DNA from: Gammaproteobacteria bacterium
GTDB taxonomy: Bacteria > Pseudomonadota > Gammaproteobacteria > UBA6429 > Thiohalophilaceae
Direction: 5' to 3'
DNA length: 15,540 nucleotides
Assembly: GCA_003233255.1 (NCBI GenBank)
Contig: QILH01000203.1
Location: 1-15,540 of the forward strand
In this document: piece by piece, positions 7,115 to 15,161 of the stretch
How the letters are laid out: each line of letters begins with the position of its first letter
How positions within the stretch are numbered: position 1 is the stretch's first letter
Position numbers and translations under genes: made by a program
The notes under the pieces: model-generated
Told to the model about the DNA's origin: nothing
Databases searched by the model: none
What the model saw: the letters and a program-made list of their open reading frames with translations, nothing else

Positions 7115-8178
7115 TGGATATTCTGGATCGTTATATTGGCAAGACGATGATCATGGGCGTTCTTGCGGTCATGTTTGTGATGGTAACCCTGGATAGCTTA
7201 ATCAGTTTTGCAGGTGAAACAAATAGTATTGGACGTGTTAATTACGGCGTATGGGATGCAATTATGTACATCGTACTGACCATCCCACAAAAAATTTACA
7301 TCATGTTTCCAATGATTGCTTTATTGGGTACGATTCTCAGTATGGGTGTACTGGCAGGGAATAGTGAACTCATTGCCATACGTGCTGCGGGCGTATCCAT
7401 TATACGTATAACCTATTCTGTATTAAAAACTGGTATTGTTTTGACGGCCTTTGTCATTGCTGTGGGTGAGTTTGTTGCACCACCTGCGGTGCAGTATGCC
7501 AAGTTGCAACGCGTAAACGCGATGGAAGCAAAGATAAGTTTAAATACCGACTACGGCTTGTGGGCGCGTGATGGCCGAAATTACATTCATATTCGTCGGG
7601 TTGAGAATGATGGGCGGTTAACAGGTATCAATATATATGCTTACGATGAGCAGCACAATTTGGTGCAAACATTGAGTTCGCCCTTTGCCGAGTATGAGAA
7701 TGATCACTGGAAACTATACGATGTAATCGAGCGCAGTATATTTACTGATCGAATCGAAGAAAAATTCGTTGCCACGGTTCACTGGAAAAGTTTATTAAAT
7801 CCTGAAGTGGTTGATGTGGTTTCTATTAGTCCTGATAATTTATCAATTATTAAATTACGCAGCTATATCGATTATTTAAAATCAAACAAACTGGACTCTG
7901 AAGAATATGAATTAACATTTTGGTCTAAACTCATTGCGCCGATTACTATTGCAGCGATGATTGTATTGGCAATTCCATTTGTGTTTGGTTCATTAAGAAA
8001 CGTTGGTGCTGGGCAGCGGATTCTGGTTGGATTTTTAATTGGTCTGGGATTTTTTATATTTAACAAATTAATCGGCAATGCGGGTTTGGTGTATACCAAT
8101 TATCCCTGGATAGTTGCTATTATTCCGACTCTGGTTGTGTTGGTGATTGGGGTGTTGCTGGTAAGACGTATTCGTTAA
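7114..8178 (+). CDS. lptG: LPS export ABC transporter permease LptG
   Basis: The second permease of LptB2FG. The product is 354 residues from the ATG at 7114 (E. coli 360). An upstream in-frame ATG at 7018 would add 32 residues overlapping lptF. I reject it because MDILDRYIGKTMI matches the known LptG N-terminus and the ATG at 7114 sits in a TAATG stop/start overlap. Membrane segments lie near residues 11-32, 60-82, 102-123, 275-295, 304-322 and 330-350. Between them is a periplasmic jellyroll of about 140 residues with GLWARDGRNYIHI. ELIAIRAAGVS after segment 2 is the conserved cytoplasmic coupling region that contacts the LptB ATPase. lptB is not in this window, as is usual. No clear terminator follows; the mobile element begins within 20 nt. 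Confidence 0.96.
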   Translation: MDILDRYIGKTMIMGVLAVMFVMVTLDSLISFAGETNSIGRVNYGVWDAIMYIVLTIPQKIYIMFPMIALLGTILSMGVLAGNSELIAIRAAGVSIIRITYSVLKTGIVLTAFVIAVGEFVAPPAVQYAKLQRVNAMEAKISLNTDYGLWARDGRNYIHIRRVENDGRLTGINIYAYDEQHNLVQTLSSPFAEYENDHWKLYDVIERSIFTDRIEEKFVATVHWKSLLNPEVVDVVSISPDNLSIIKLRSYIDYLKSNKLDSEEYELTFWSKLIAPITIAAMIVLAIPFVFGSLRNVGAGQRILVGFLIGLGFFIFNKLIGNAGLVYTNYPWIVAIIPTLVVLVIGVLLVRRIR

Positions 8179-8187
8179 AAAATAATT

Positions 8188-8485
8188 AAATTTATTCACT
8201 GCTGTCCCATTAACAGTATATTGTCGCCTTAACTGGAGCAACGGCGAAATGGAAAGATCTTGAATCCGTATGCTACCGCACTTAAGATCCTTCCGCTTTG
8301 GTCTCCGTGCTTTGAAGCTCTTCGAGCATCATGCAGGATTCCTTACGCTTCGCTCCAGTTAAGATGACAAAATCATCGTAGTGTGTTTCATGTCTTTAAT
8401 ATAGACAAGTATCAATGCGGCCTTTATATTAGGTGAATATCTAACTAAATTCTAAATAGTTAATGAGACAGCAGTGAAATTTCTT
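8188..8485. mobile_element. MITE-like non-autonomous element with terminal inverted repeats and target duplication
   Basis: The left end CACTGCTGTCCCATTAAC (8197-8214) and right end GTTAATGAGACAGCAGTG (8459-8476) are inverted copies matching at 17 of 18 bases, bounding 280 bp. Immediately outside are AAATTTATT (8188-8196) and AAATTTCTT (8477-8485), a 9-bp direct repeat with one mismatch, as expected of a target-site duplication. No transposase is encoded inside. Repeat lengths and a 9-bp duplication would suit mobilisation by an IS4-type transposase, but that family assignment is inference. It sits between the convergent 3' ends of lptG and the RDD gene, a neutral site. The single mismatches in both repeat pairs suggest an old insertion. 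The interior carries a second palindromic repeat, described separately. Confidence 0.75.
8221..8370. repeat. 150-bp palindromic repeat nested in the MITE-like element
   Basis: The outer arms TTGTCGCCTTAACTGGAGC (8221-8239) and its inverted partner at 8352-8370 match at 17 of 19 bases. Inside, 8251-8264 pairs imperfectly with 8281-8294 around GGAA-GATCTT, a second stem. The arm sequence read outward-in on the minus strand, (G)TCATCTTAACTGGAGCGAAG, resembles dispersed palindromic repeats of the TGTCAT...GAGCGAAGCG type seen in many genomes; that resemblance is from memory. It may be an independent REP-like unit that landed inside the larger element, or part of that element. The RNA would fold in either direction and could act as a bidirectional terminator for lptG and the RDD gene. 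Confidence 0.6.
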
Positions 8486-8503
8486 ATATCGGCCAATTAA
8501 TTA

Positions 8504-9004
8504 TTACTTTGGTACGTAAACAACTTTTGTTTTTGAAACCCGATCACGCCAGTTATCAGGGATGTGATCAAAAACCGTCCAGACAACCGCAACCGTAAAC
8601 ATTAGCCAGGCAGGAAGTTCGCTTAGAACTGGGATTTCACGGTAGTTTCCCGCTGCCTGGATGGCAAGAAACCAGTAAAACCACATTGGCAAACTTAGCA
8701 GGTAACGGATCAATGCCGTTTGCCAACTAACTGGCTGGTCGTCCCGGGTTAATAATCTTATATGCCATGCACGCATCCCCAGGGTCTGCCCGCCATGCGT
8801 CCAGAACCAGCCAAAAAAGACATAAAATACGAGTATGAAATAAATTGTTAGTAATGGATTAAACTCGGTCGAACCCTGGCCACCGCTAAACGGTAGGGTC
8901 AGTGTGCTGGCAACTATCGCCACAGCAAAACTTAATAGTCCATCGTAGACCATTGCTGCGCCGCGTCGAAATATACTGGCATGAGTGCTATTAATATTTT
9001 GCAT
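8504..9004 (-). CDS. RDD family membrane protein
   Basis: A 166-residue small integral membrane protein with the RDD domain, whose members are mostly uncharacterised (some linked to ion transport). The family Arg and first Asp are in the first helix: FRRGAAMVYDGLL (R13/R14, D21). Hydrophobic segments lie at about 22-38, 51-68, 100-118 and 129-147. The conserved cytoplasmic stretch GGQTLGMRAWHIRLL is at 71-85, and WRDRVSKTKVV ends the protein. The open frame extends upstream to 9139 but that would overlap the divergent gene starting at 9079. The ATG at 9002-9004 gives the usual RDD length and spacing, so I use it; the ribosome-binding site is weak. It shares a 74-nt divergent region with the three-paralogue cluster. 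No function is inferred. Confidence 0.88.
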   Translation of the reverse strand: MQNINSTHASIFRRGAAMVYDGLLSFAVAIVASTLTLPFSGGQGSTEFNPLLTIYFILVFYVFFGWFWTHGGQTLGMRAWHIRLLTRDDQPVSWQTALIRYLLSLPMWFYWFLAIQAAGNYREIPVLSELPAWLMFTVAVVWTVFDHIPDNWRDRVSKTKVVYVPK

Positions 9005-9078
9005 TTTATTACTTGCTATCGTAGTCAGTCTTATGGTGAACTTAGACTTAATTCTAAAGCAACTGTGGTTAATTATAA

Positions 9079-9435
9079 ATGAGTTTGATAGAAGATTTAG
9101 CAAACCATACCGGGGTGATGGCTGCAGGCGAATATGCATTTCGCGGTGACCGATTTAGTTATCAGGGGCAATTAACGGAAGAACTTGCACGCATGGCCTC
9201 AATTATGTGCCGCACGACCAGCATGGCCCTGCACATGCAGGTTGATATGTTGAAGCAAATGGGACGGGATTGTGGCTGCGCACCGGCACAGGGCTGGATG
9301 GTTAAAGGACAGAATTTTACCGTCTGTGTACGTGGTAATGTATTTTGTTTTGTTGAAAATCAATCGAATCAATTAAACAATGTCATGAAATTACTGGATG
9401 ACCGTCTTCCACCGCAAAGCGGCGAGATGGTTTAA
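9079..9435 (+). CDS. DUF2173-like small protein, paralogue A of three
   Basis: A 118-residue soluble protein with no signal peptide. It shares a clear pattern with the next two genes: an N-terminal helix, then a GVMAAGEY strand near residues 12-19, a central helix rich in Met, then GWMVKG at 72-77 followed by FTVCVRGNVFCFV strands and a final LNNVMKLL helix. The size and strand/helix layout resemble DUF2173 and roadblock/LC7-like domains; the DUF name is from memory, not a search. Function is unknown. It has a Cys-x-Cys (CGC, about 65-67) absent from the siblings, so a shared metal site is unlikely. It is the first gene of a three-gene set, divergent from the RDD gene. The TTAGA/TCTAA inverted pair around 9043-9058 could be a control site. 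The ribosome-binding site is weak. Confidence 0.85.
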   Translation: MSLIEDLANHTGVMAAGEYAFRGDRFSYQGQLTEELARMASIMCRTTSMALHMQVDMLKQMGRDCGCAPAQGWMVKGQNFTVCVRGNVFCFVENQSNQLNNVMKLLDDRLPPQSGEMV

Positions 9436-9458
9436 AATAGAACGAAGGTTGGCATATT

Positions 9459-9800
9459 ATGGATAAACTGGAACAATTAATTAAAGTAGAGGGTGCTCTG
9501 GCGGCATTTGAGTTTGATCCCGGTGGTGAATTACGGGCATCATCAATTGCCGATCAGGCCAACATCGAAGACGATGTGCTGGAAATGTTATGCCATGTCT
9601 GTGTCGCCAACGGTGCGATTGCTACCATGCAGGCAAGAGGCTGGGAAAAGATGACTAAAATGGAAGGCTTTTATCCCATCCAGGGGTTTTCCTTAATAGG
9701 TTTTGAGTGGACTGTTATCGTTAATGATTGTTTCGGCGTAATCGTAGCAAACGATAAGGTTGATTATGATGGTACCTACGCCGTGCTGGATAAATCTTAA
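9459..9800 (+). CDS. DUF2173-like small protein, paralogue B of three
   Basis: A 113-residue soluble protein, the most diverged of the three paralogues. It keeps the pattern EQL...GALAAFEF at the N-terminus, a central helix with a CHVC pair near 45-48, and PIQGFSLIGFEWTVIV in place of the siblings' GW-V-G...V segment. The C-terminal LN-x-x-MK helix is lost, the chain ending YAVLDKS. A GAAGG Shine-Dalgarno lies about 9 nt before the ATG, the best of the cluster. It follows paralogue A by 23 nt and its TAA overlaps the ATG of paralogue C by one base (TAATG), so B and C are probably translationally coupled. Function unknown. Confidence 0.85.
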   Translation: MDKLEQLIKVEGALAAFEFDPGGELRASSIADQANIEDDVLEMLCHVCVANGAIATMQARGWEKMTKMEGFYPIQGFSLIGFEWTVIVNDCFGVIVANDKVDYDGTYAVLDKS

Positions 9801-10132
9801 TGCTTAAGCAGCTCATGGCGGAAGACGGTGTCATGGCGATATGCCAGTTTCGCGATGATGGCGCATTGGTCGAGGGTTATGGCATGCTGGACGATGCAAT
9901 GCTACCAAAGCTGGCAAAATTTGCCCATGATTACAAACGTATGGTGCAGGGTAATGCCGATCAGTTGGCCATGTTTACCCAGATGAGTGGTTGGACCCCC
10001 CCCGGTGGCTGGTTAGTTCGTGGTTCGACCTGGTCAGTTTGCGGTGTTAGTAACTTAGTTTGTGTCATTGATCTACGTGAGACGGGTTTGAACAAAATAA
10101 TGAAAGCTCTGCACGAAGCCTCGAGCTGGTAA
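9800..10132 (+). CDS. DUF2173-like small protein, paralogue C of three
   Basis: A 110-residue soluble protein. It aligns with paralogue A over its length: LKQLMAEDGVMAICQF at the start, GGWLVRG at 69-75 (A has QGWMVKG), WSVCGVSNLVCVI strands, then LNKIMKAL (A has LNNVMKLL). The family layout resembles roadblock-like dimerising domains, which raises the possibility that A, B and C form mixed dimers; this is inference. The start is fixed by the one-base stop/start overlap with B. It is followed by 177 nt with only weak terminator-like structure before purL, so read-through into purL cannot be excluded. Function unknown. Confidence 0.86.
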   Translation: MLKQLMAEDGVMAICQFRDDGALVEGYGMLDDAMLPKLAKFAHDYKRMVQGNADQLAMFTQMSGWTPPGGWLVRGSTWSVCGVSNLVCVIDLRETGLNKIMKALHEASSW

Positions 10133-10309
10133 TTTCTAATCGCATCAACTTCTTAAGTTTCACCAGGCGTAGAAAATATCCTGTATCACAAAGGGTTTTT
10201 CCCTTATGAGAGTTTCCCTGTCTGGGTGTTTTTTAACGGTCTGCTAGCTGCCATCGGAGTGATCCAGTATCATTGGCATATCGGTTACTCCTTCTGGATG
10301 TGAATAAAA
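10133..10309. other. Gap between the paralogue cluster and purL
   Basis: A short hairpin AAGGG-T5-CCCTT lies at 10191-10205. A second weak CCC/GGG pairing (10216-10226) precedes a run of six T at 10229-10234. Together these might end the paralogue transcript but neither is strong. No PurR-type palindrome is visible, so the purL promoter is not identified. One plus-strand frame stays open for 48 codons (10157-10300) and reads as a hydrophobic peptide but has no usable start, so it is not called as a gene. Confidence 0.3.
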
Positions 10310-13300
10310 ATGCTGCAATTGAGAGGTGGAATTGCCTTATCGCCGTTTCGGCGTGGCAAGTTGTTGGATAAAATGCATGAGTTAAATTCGGCGATCATGG
10401 ATGTAACGGCTGAATATATTCACTTTGTTAAAACGAGCCAAAACCTGGAGGCTGACAAACGTTCACGCCTTGAGCAGTTGCTTGCCTATGAATCTTTAAT
10501 TGAGCCAACACCTTCGGCCTCGACGACTATGATCGTGATGCCTCGGCTGGGTACGATTTCTCCCTGGTCATCCAAAGCGACGGATATAGCACATAACTGC
10601 GGTCTTAACATGGTGCAGAGAATAGAACGGGGTATCCAGTATTTTATTAGCTCAGAAAATCAACTAAGCAAGCAACAACAGTTAGATATGGCTCCGTTTA
10701 TTCATGACCGCATGGTCGAAGTTGTTTTGACTGATTTAGCGGAAGCGAACATTCTTTTTAACGAGGCGCAACCCGCGCCTTATAAGTCAGTCGATATCAT
10801 AAAGGGCGGTCGAGTTGCGTTGGCGCAGGCTAATCTGGACTGGGGCCTGGCCCTGGCCGATGATGAAATCGATTATCTGCTTGAAAGTTTTACCAAAATG
10901 GGACGCAATCCGAATGACATCGAGCTGATGATGTTTGCGCAGGCCAATTCTGAACACTGTCGGCATAAAATTTTCAATGCCGACTGGGTTATAGACGGCA
11001 AGCCGCAGGAGCGATCCCTGTTTAATATGATTCGTAATACGCATGCCTGTCATCCTGAGGGAATTTTGTCGGCCTATAAAGATAATGCGGCGGTAATGGT
11101 AGGGGTGAGTACCGATCGATTTATGCCGGATTCAAATTCACATGAATATAAATATTCTAATGAACCTGTCCATATTTTGATGAAGGTCGAAACGCATAAT
11201 CATCCTACTGCGATTGCGCCTTTCCCCGGTGCGGCAACCGGATCCGGGGGTGAAATTCGCGATGAAGGGGCAACCGGACGTGGTTCTAAACCCAAGGCGG
11301 GTTTAAGTGGTTTTTCTGTTTCGAACCTGCAGTTAGATGCCTTACCTCAGGTCTGGGAGACCGATCACGGTCGGCCGACTCGCATCGTGTCGGCATTAGA
11401 CATCATGCTGGAGGGACCCATTGGAGCCGCGGCCTTCAATAATGAATTTGGCCGTCCAAATATTTGCGGGTATTTTCGAACCTACGAAGAAAAAATCAAC
11501 AGTGTTATTGATGATACTGGTCATTTCAACCGACAGGAAGTCCGTGGTTACCATAAGCCGATTATGCTTGCGGGCGGTCTTGGTAATATTCGTGGCGAAC
11601 ACATTGATCCAAAACCCGTGCCGGTCGGCGCAAAATTGATAGTGATTGGCGGTCCGGCGATGTTAATTGGTTTGGGCGGTGGGGCGGCATCTTCGATGGC
11701 AACCGGTTCGAGTCATGAGGATCTGGATTTTGCTTCTGTGCAGCGTGGCAATCCAGAGATGCAACGCCGTGCGCAAGAGGTTATTGATCAGTGTTGGCAG
11801 AATACGGAGCATAACCCCATCTTATGGATTCACGACGTTGGTGCCGGTGGCTTATCGAATGCGATGCCTGAACTGGTCCACGATAGTGAACGTGGCGGAT
11901 TGTTTGAATTGCGTGAAGTGCCTAACGATGAGCCGAGCATGTCACCGATGGAAATCTGGTGCAATGAATCGCAGGAACGTTATGTGCTTGCGGTTGAGGC
12001 AAAAGATCTGGATAGATTCATTGAACTATGTGAACGCGAGCGTTGCCCTTATGCGGTATTAGGTGAAACCACCGAGAAACTCGATCTGGTGGTAACCGAT
12101 AAGCAATTTAATAACACGCCGATTGATATGTCGTTGGATGTTTTACTGGGCAAGCCTCCGAAGATGAAACGCGATGTACAACATCAATCGGTGGCACAAC
12201 AGGAGTTTAACGTCGCGAACATTGATTTAAATGATGCTCTTACACGGTTATTGCAATTGCCCACCATTGCGGCGAAACAGTTTCTAATTACCATCGGCGA
12301 TCGAAGCGTGACCGGTATGGTAACGCGAGATCAGTTAGTTGGGCCCTGGCAGATTCCGGTTGCGGATGTGGCGGTGACCTCGGCCGGATTAAACACCTAT
12401 TGTGGTGAAGCGATGGCGATTGGGGAGCGGGCTCCAATTGCGTTATTAGATCATGCCGCTTCGGCCAGAATGGCGGTGGCTGAGTCGATAACTAATATTG
12501 CTGCGGCGAATGTTGCCTCGATCTCTGATATAACATTATCGGCCAACTGGATGGCCCCGGCCGGTCATCCGGGTGAAGATGCGGGATTGTATGATGCCGT
12601 GCGAGCAGTGGGCATGGAGCTGTGTCCTGAACTAGGCATAGCGATACCGGTCGGGAAAGATTCGATGTCAATGAAAACGGTGTGGCAGGAAAAGGGTGAA
12701 GACACCAGCGTGACCGCGCCCTTATCATTAATTATCACGGCGTTTTCTCGAGTGCAGGATGTACGCAAAACCATAACGCCGGAATTGCGTACCGATAAAG
12801 GTGAAAGCTGTTTATTACTAATAGATCTCGGTCAACAACAAAATCGCCTGGGGGGGTCGTGCCTAACCCAGGTTTATAAATCAATTGGTACTCAGCCTGC
12901 CGATTTAGATAATCCAGAATTGTTAAAACATTTTTTTAGTGTCATCCAGGAACTTAACCAAAGAGATTTACTTCTAGCTTACCATGATCGATCCGATGGC
13001 GGTGCGATGATCAGCTTGCTGGAAATGGCCTTTGCAGGACATACCGGGCTGGATATTAATTTAGATATGTTCGATGGTAATAACATCGCGGGTTTGTTTA
13101 ATGAAGAACTGGGTGCGGTCATCCAGATAAAAATGCAGGATTTGAAAATAGTCCAGTCACTCTTAAAAAGCCACCAACTGGATACCTTTACGCATCAGAT
13201 TGCCACACTTAATGGCGATGACATGATTCGCTGCACTGAATCAGGCAAAACGATGTTAGAGGTTGCGCGAATGGAATTACAGCGGCAGTGGTGGTTAACA

Positions 13301-14224
13301 ACCTATCAGATGCAGTCATTGCGGGATAATGCCGAGTGTGCTGCGCAGGAATATAATTCGATACTGGATAAAAACGATCCTGGATTGCATGTTGAGTTAA
13401 GCTTTGATCTCAAAGAAGATATATCGGCTCCGTACATCAATAAAGGTGTACGGCCGATGATGGCTGTTTTACGCGAGCAAGGTGTTAATGGTCATGTTGA
13501 AATGGCTGCGGCGTTTGATCGGGCAGGATTCAGCTGTACGGATGTGCATATGAGCGACCTGATTTCAGGTCGAGTCCAGCTCGATAATTTCAAAGGCCTG
13601 GTTGCATGCGGTGGTTTTTCATATGGCGATGTGCTTGGTGCAGGAGGGGGTTGGGCAAACTCAATTTTATTTAATGCGCGGGCACGTAATCAGTTTGAAA
13701 CTTTTTTCCACCGTCAGGATACGTTTGCGCTAGGTGTTTGTAATGGCTGTCAAATGATGTCGCACTTGAAATCTCTCATCCCCGGTGCATCTCACTGGCC
13801 CAGATTTGTTCGTAATCTGTCAGAACAATTTGAAGCCCGCTTTGTATTAACGGAGATATCCAAATCCCCGTCAGTTTTGTTAAGCGGAATGGCGGGTTCA
13901 CGTTTACCGATTGTTGTTGCCCATGGTGAGGGACGAGTTAAATTCGATAGTAGCAATGACAAAAAAACACTGTTAGCAAACCAGCAAATTAATTTGCGTT
14001 ATATCGATAATCAAAATACCATTACCGAAATCTATCCACTCAATCCAAATGGCTCTGAGCAGGGTATTACCGGAGTGACCTCAGAAGACGGTCGCTTTAC
14101 CATTATGATGCCTCATCCTGAACGTGTGTACCGAACCGTACAGCATAGCTGGCATCCCGATGACTGGCATGAAGACGGGCCGTGGATGCGCTTGTTCCGC
14201 AATGCACGCGTTTTCGTGAATTAA
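10310..14224 (+). CDS. purL: Phosphoribosylformylglycinamidine synthase, large single-chain form
   Basis: Fourth step of de novo purine synthesis: converts FGAR, ATP and glutamine to FGAM in the cytoplasm. The product is 1304 residues (E. coli 1295), the fused gammaproteobacterial type containing both the synthetase and the glutaminase. The order is: N-terminal PurS-like domain (about 1-150), linker with the NSEHCRHKIF motif, first AIR-synthase-like half with ETHNHPTAIAPFPGAATGSGG (from residue 294), second half with the DRSDGGAMISLLEMAF block, and the class I glutamine amidotransferase domain from about 1040. The triad is intact: C1144 in GVCNGCQMM, H1269 and E1271 in PHPER. Each is nine residues beyond E. 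coli numbering. The start matches E. coli (LRG...ALS-FR), with a GGATG-type ribosome-binding site upstream. The ABC transporter gene begins 16 nt downstream and may share its transcript. Confidence 0.98.
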   Translation: MLQLRGGIALSPFRRGKLLDKMHELNSAIMDVTAEYIHFVKTSQNLEADKRSRLEQLLAYESLIEPTPSASTTMIVMPRLGTISPWSSKATDIAHNCGLNMVQRIERGIQYFISSENQLSKQQQLDMAPFIHDRMVEVVLTDLAEANILFNEAQPAPYKSVDIIKGGRVALAQANLDWGLALADDEIDYLLESFTKMGRNPNDIELMMFAQANSEHCRHKIFNADWVIDGKPQERSLFNMIRNTHACHPEGILSAYKDNAAVMVGVSTDRFMPDSNSHEYKYSNEPVHILMKVETHNHPTAIAPFPGAATGSGGEIRDEGATGRGSKPKAGLSGFSVSNLQLDALPQVWETDHGRPTRIVSALDIMLEGPIGAAAFNNEFGRPNICGYFRTYEEKINSVIDDTGHFNRQEVRGYHKPIMLAGGLGNIRGEHIDPKPVPVGAKLIVIGGPAMLIGLGGGAASSMATGSSHEDLDFASVQRGNPEMQRRAQEVIDQCWQNTEHNPILWIHDVGAGGLSNAMPELVHDSERGGLFELREVPNDEPSMSPMEIWCNESQERYVLAVEAKDLDRFIELCERERCPYAVLGETTEKLDLVVTDKQFNNTPIDMSLDVLLGKPPKMKRDVQHQSVAQQEFNVANIDLNDALTRLLQLPTIAAKQFLITIGDRSVTGMVTRDQLVGPWQIPVADVAVTSAGLNTYCGEAMAIGERAPIALLDHAASARMAVAESITNIAAANVASISDITLSANWMAPAGHPGEDAGLYDAVRAVGMELCPELGIAIPVGKDSMSMKTVWQEKGEDTSVTAPLSLIITAFSRVQDVRKTITPELRTDKGESCLLLIDLGQQQNRLGGSCLTQVYKSIGTQPADLDNPELLKHFFSVIQELNQRDLLLAYHDRSDGGAMISLLEMAFAGHTGLDINLDMFDGNNIAGLFNEELGAVIQIKMQDLKIVQSLLKSHQLDTFTHQIATLNGDDMIRCTESGKTMLEVARMELQRQWWLTTYQMQSLRDNAECAAQEYNSILDKNDPGLHVELSFDLKEDISAPYINKGVRPMMAVLREQGVNGHVEMAAAFDRAGFSCTDVHMSDLISGRVQLDNFKGLVACGGFSYGDVLGAGGGWANSILFNARARNQFETFFHRQDTFALGVCNGCQMMSHLKSLIPGASHWPRFVRNLSEQFEARFVLTEISKSPSVLLSGMAGSRLPIVVAHGEGRVKFDSSNDKKTLLANQQINLRYIDNQNTITEIYPLNPNGSEQGITGVTSEDGRFTIMMPHPERVYRTVQHSWHPDDWHEDGPWMRLFRNARVFVN

Positions 14225-14240
14225 CAGGCGAAAGAATATA

Positions 14241-15161
14241 ATGTCGCTGGCACTCTCAATCTCTGGGCTACACAAAACCTATCCAAAAGGTATCGAGGCA
14301 CTTAAAGGCGTTGATCTCGATGTTAATGAAGGCGATTTCTTTGCCCTGCTAGGCCCGAATGGGGCGGGTAAATCTACTACGATTGGGATTATCTGTTCAC
14401 TGGTAAATAAAACATCCGGTCAGGTTAAGGTGTTTGATGTTGATATCGATTTTGATAGTGAAACCGCTAAAAGTTATATCGGTCTGGTGCCACAGGAATT
14501 TAATTTTAATCAGTTTGAACTGGTGGGTGAGATCCTGATCAATCAGGCGGGTTATTATGGGATCGATCGTAAGGCCGCAGCGAAACGAACCGAAAAATAC
14601 CTGAAGCAGCTGGATTTATGGGGACGTCGTAAAGATATGGCTCGTGAACTCTCGGGTGGCATGAAACGTCGTCTGATGATTGCCCGTGCTCTGGTGCATG
14701 AACCCCGCTTGTTAATCCTGGATGAACCCACGGCCGGAGTAGATATAGAGATACGTCGCAGCATGTGGGCATTTTTGAAGACCATTAACGAACAGGGCAC
14801 CACGATTATATTAACGACCCATTATCTGGAAGAGGCCGAAAATCTTTGTAAAAATATCGCGATCATAAATAATGGTGTAACGATTGAAAGTACGGATATG
14901 AAATCACTTCTAACCCAACTGCATGCCGAAACTTTTTTGATCAATACGGATGATACGTTTAAAGGCTTACCGGATTCTAATCAGTATATATTCAACCCGA
15001 TTGATGACACGACATTTGAAGTGACGATAAACAAGGATCAGGATATGAACAGCCTGTTTACGCTGTTATCGAAAGAGGGTATTCGGGTTTTGAGTATGCG
15101 CAACAAAACCAATCGGCTGGAAGAGATGTTTATTCATATGGTTGAACAAGGACAGTTATGA
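14241..15161 (+). CDS. yadG: ABC-2 type exporter ATP-binding protein (YadG-like)
   Basis: The nucleotide-binding subunit of a two-gene ABC exporter. The product is 306 residues (E. coli YadG 308). Walker A is GPNGAGKS at 38-45, Q-loop Q85, signature LSGG at 137-140, Walker B LLILDE at 157-162, D-loop AGVD at 165-168 and switch histidine H194, so it should be an active ATPase. A C-terminal extension of about 90 residues follows, as in YadG/CcmA-type ATPases. It lies 16 nt after purL and its TGA overlaps the permease ATG (ATGA), which implies coupled synthesis. The substrate is unknown for this family. The symbol is given by similarity to the E. coli YadG/YadH pair; another subfamily of the same ABC-2 group is possible. 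Confidence 0.9.
   Translation: MSLALSISGLHKTYPKGIEALKGVDLDVNEGDFFALLGPNGAGKSTTIGIICSLVNKTSGQVKVFDVDIDFDSETAKSYIGLVPQEFNFNQFELVGEILINQAGYYGIDRKAAAKRTEKYLKQLDLWGRRKDMARELSGGMKRRLMIARALVHEPRLLILDEPTAGVDIEIRRSMWAFLKTINEQGTTIILTTHYLEEAENLCKNIAIINNGVTIESTDMKSLLTQLHAETFLINTDDTFKGLPDSNQYIFNPIDDTTFEVTINKDQDMNSLFTLLSKEGIRVLSMRNKTNRLEEMFIHMVEQGQL

Noticed and set aside
9005..9139. N-terminal extension of the RDD protein
   Set aside because: Would overlap the start of the divergent paralogue A and adds residues unlike RDD N-termini.
11396..12774. Several open frames of 68-131 codons on both strands inside purL
   Set aside because: All lie within the intact 1304-residue PurL reading frame; no features of real genes.
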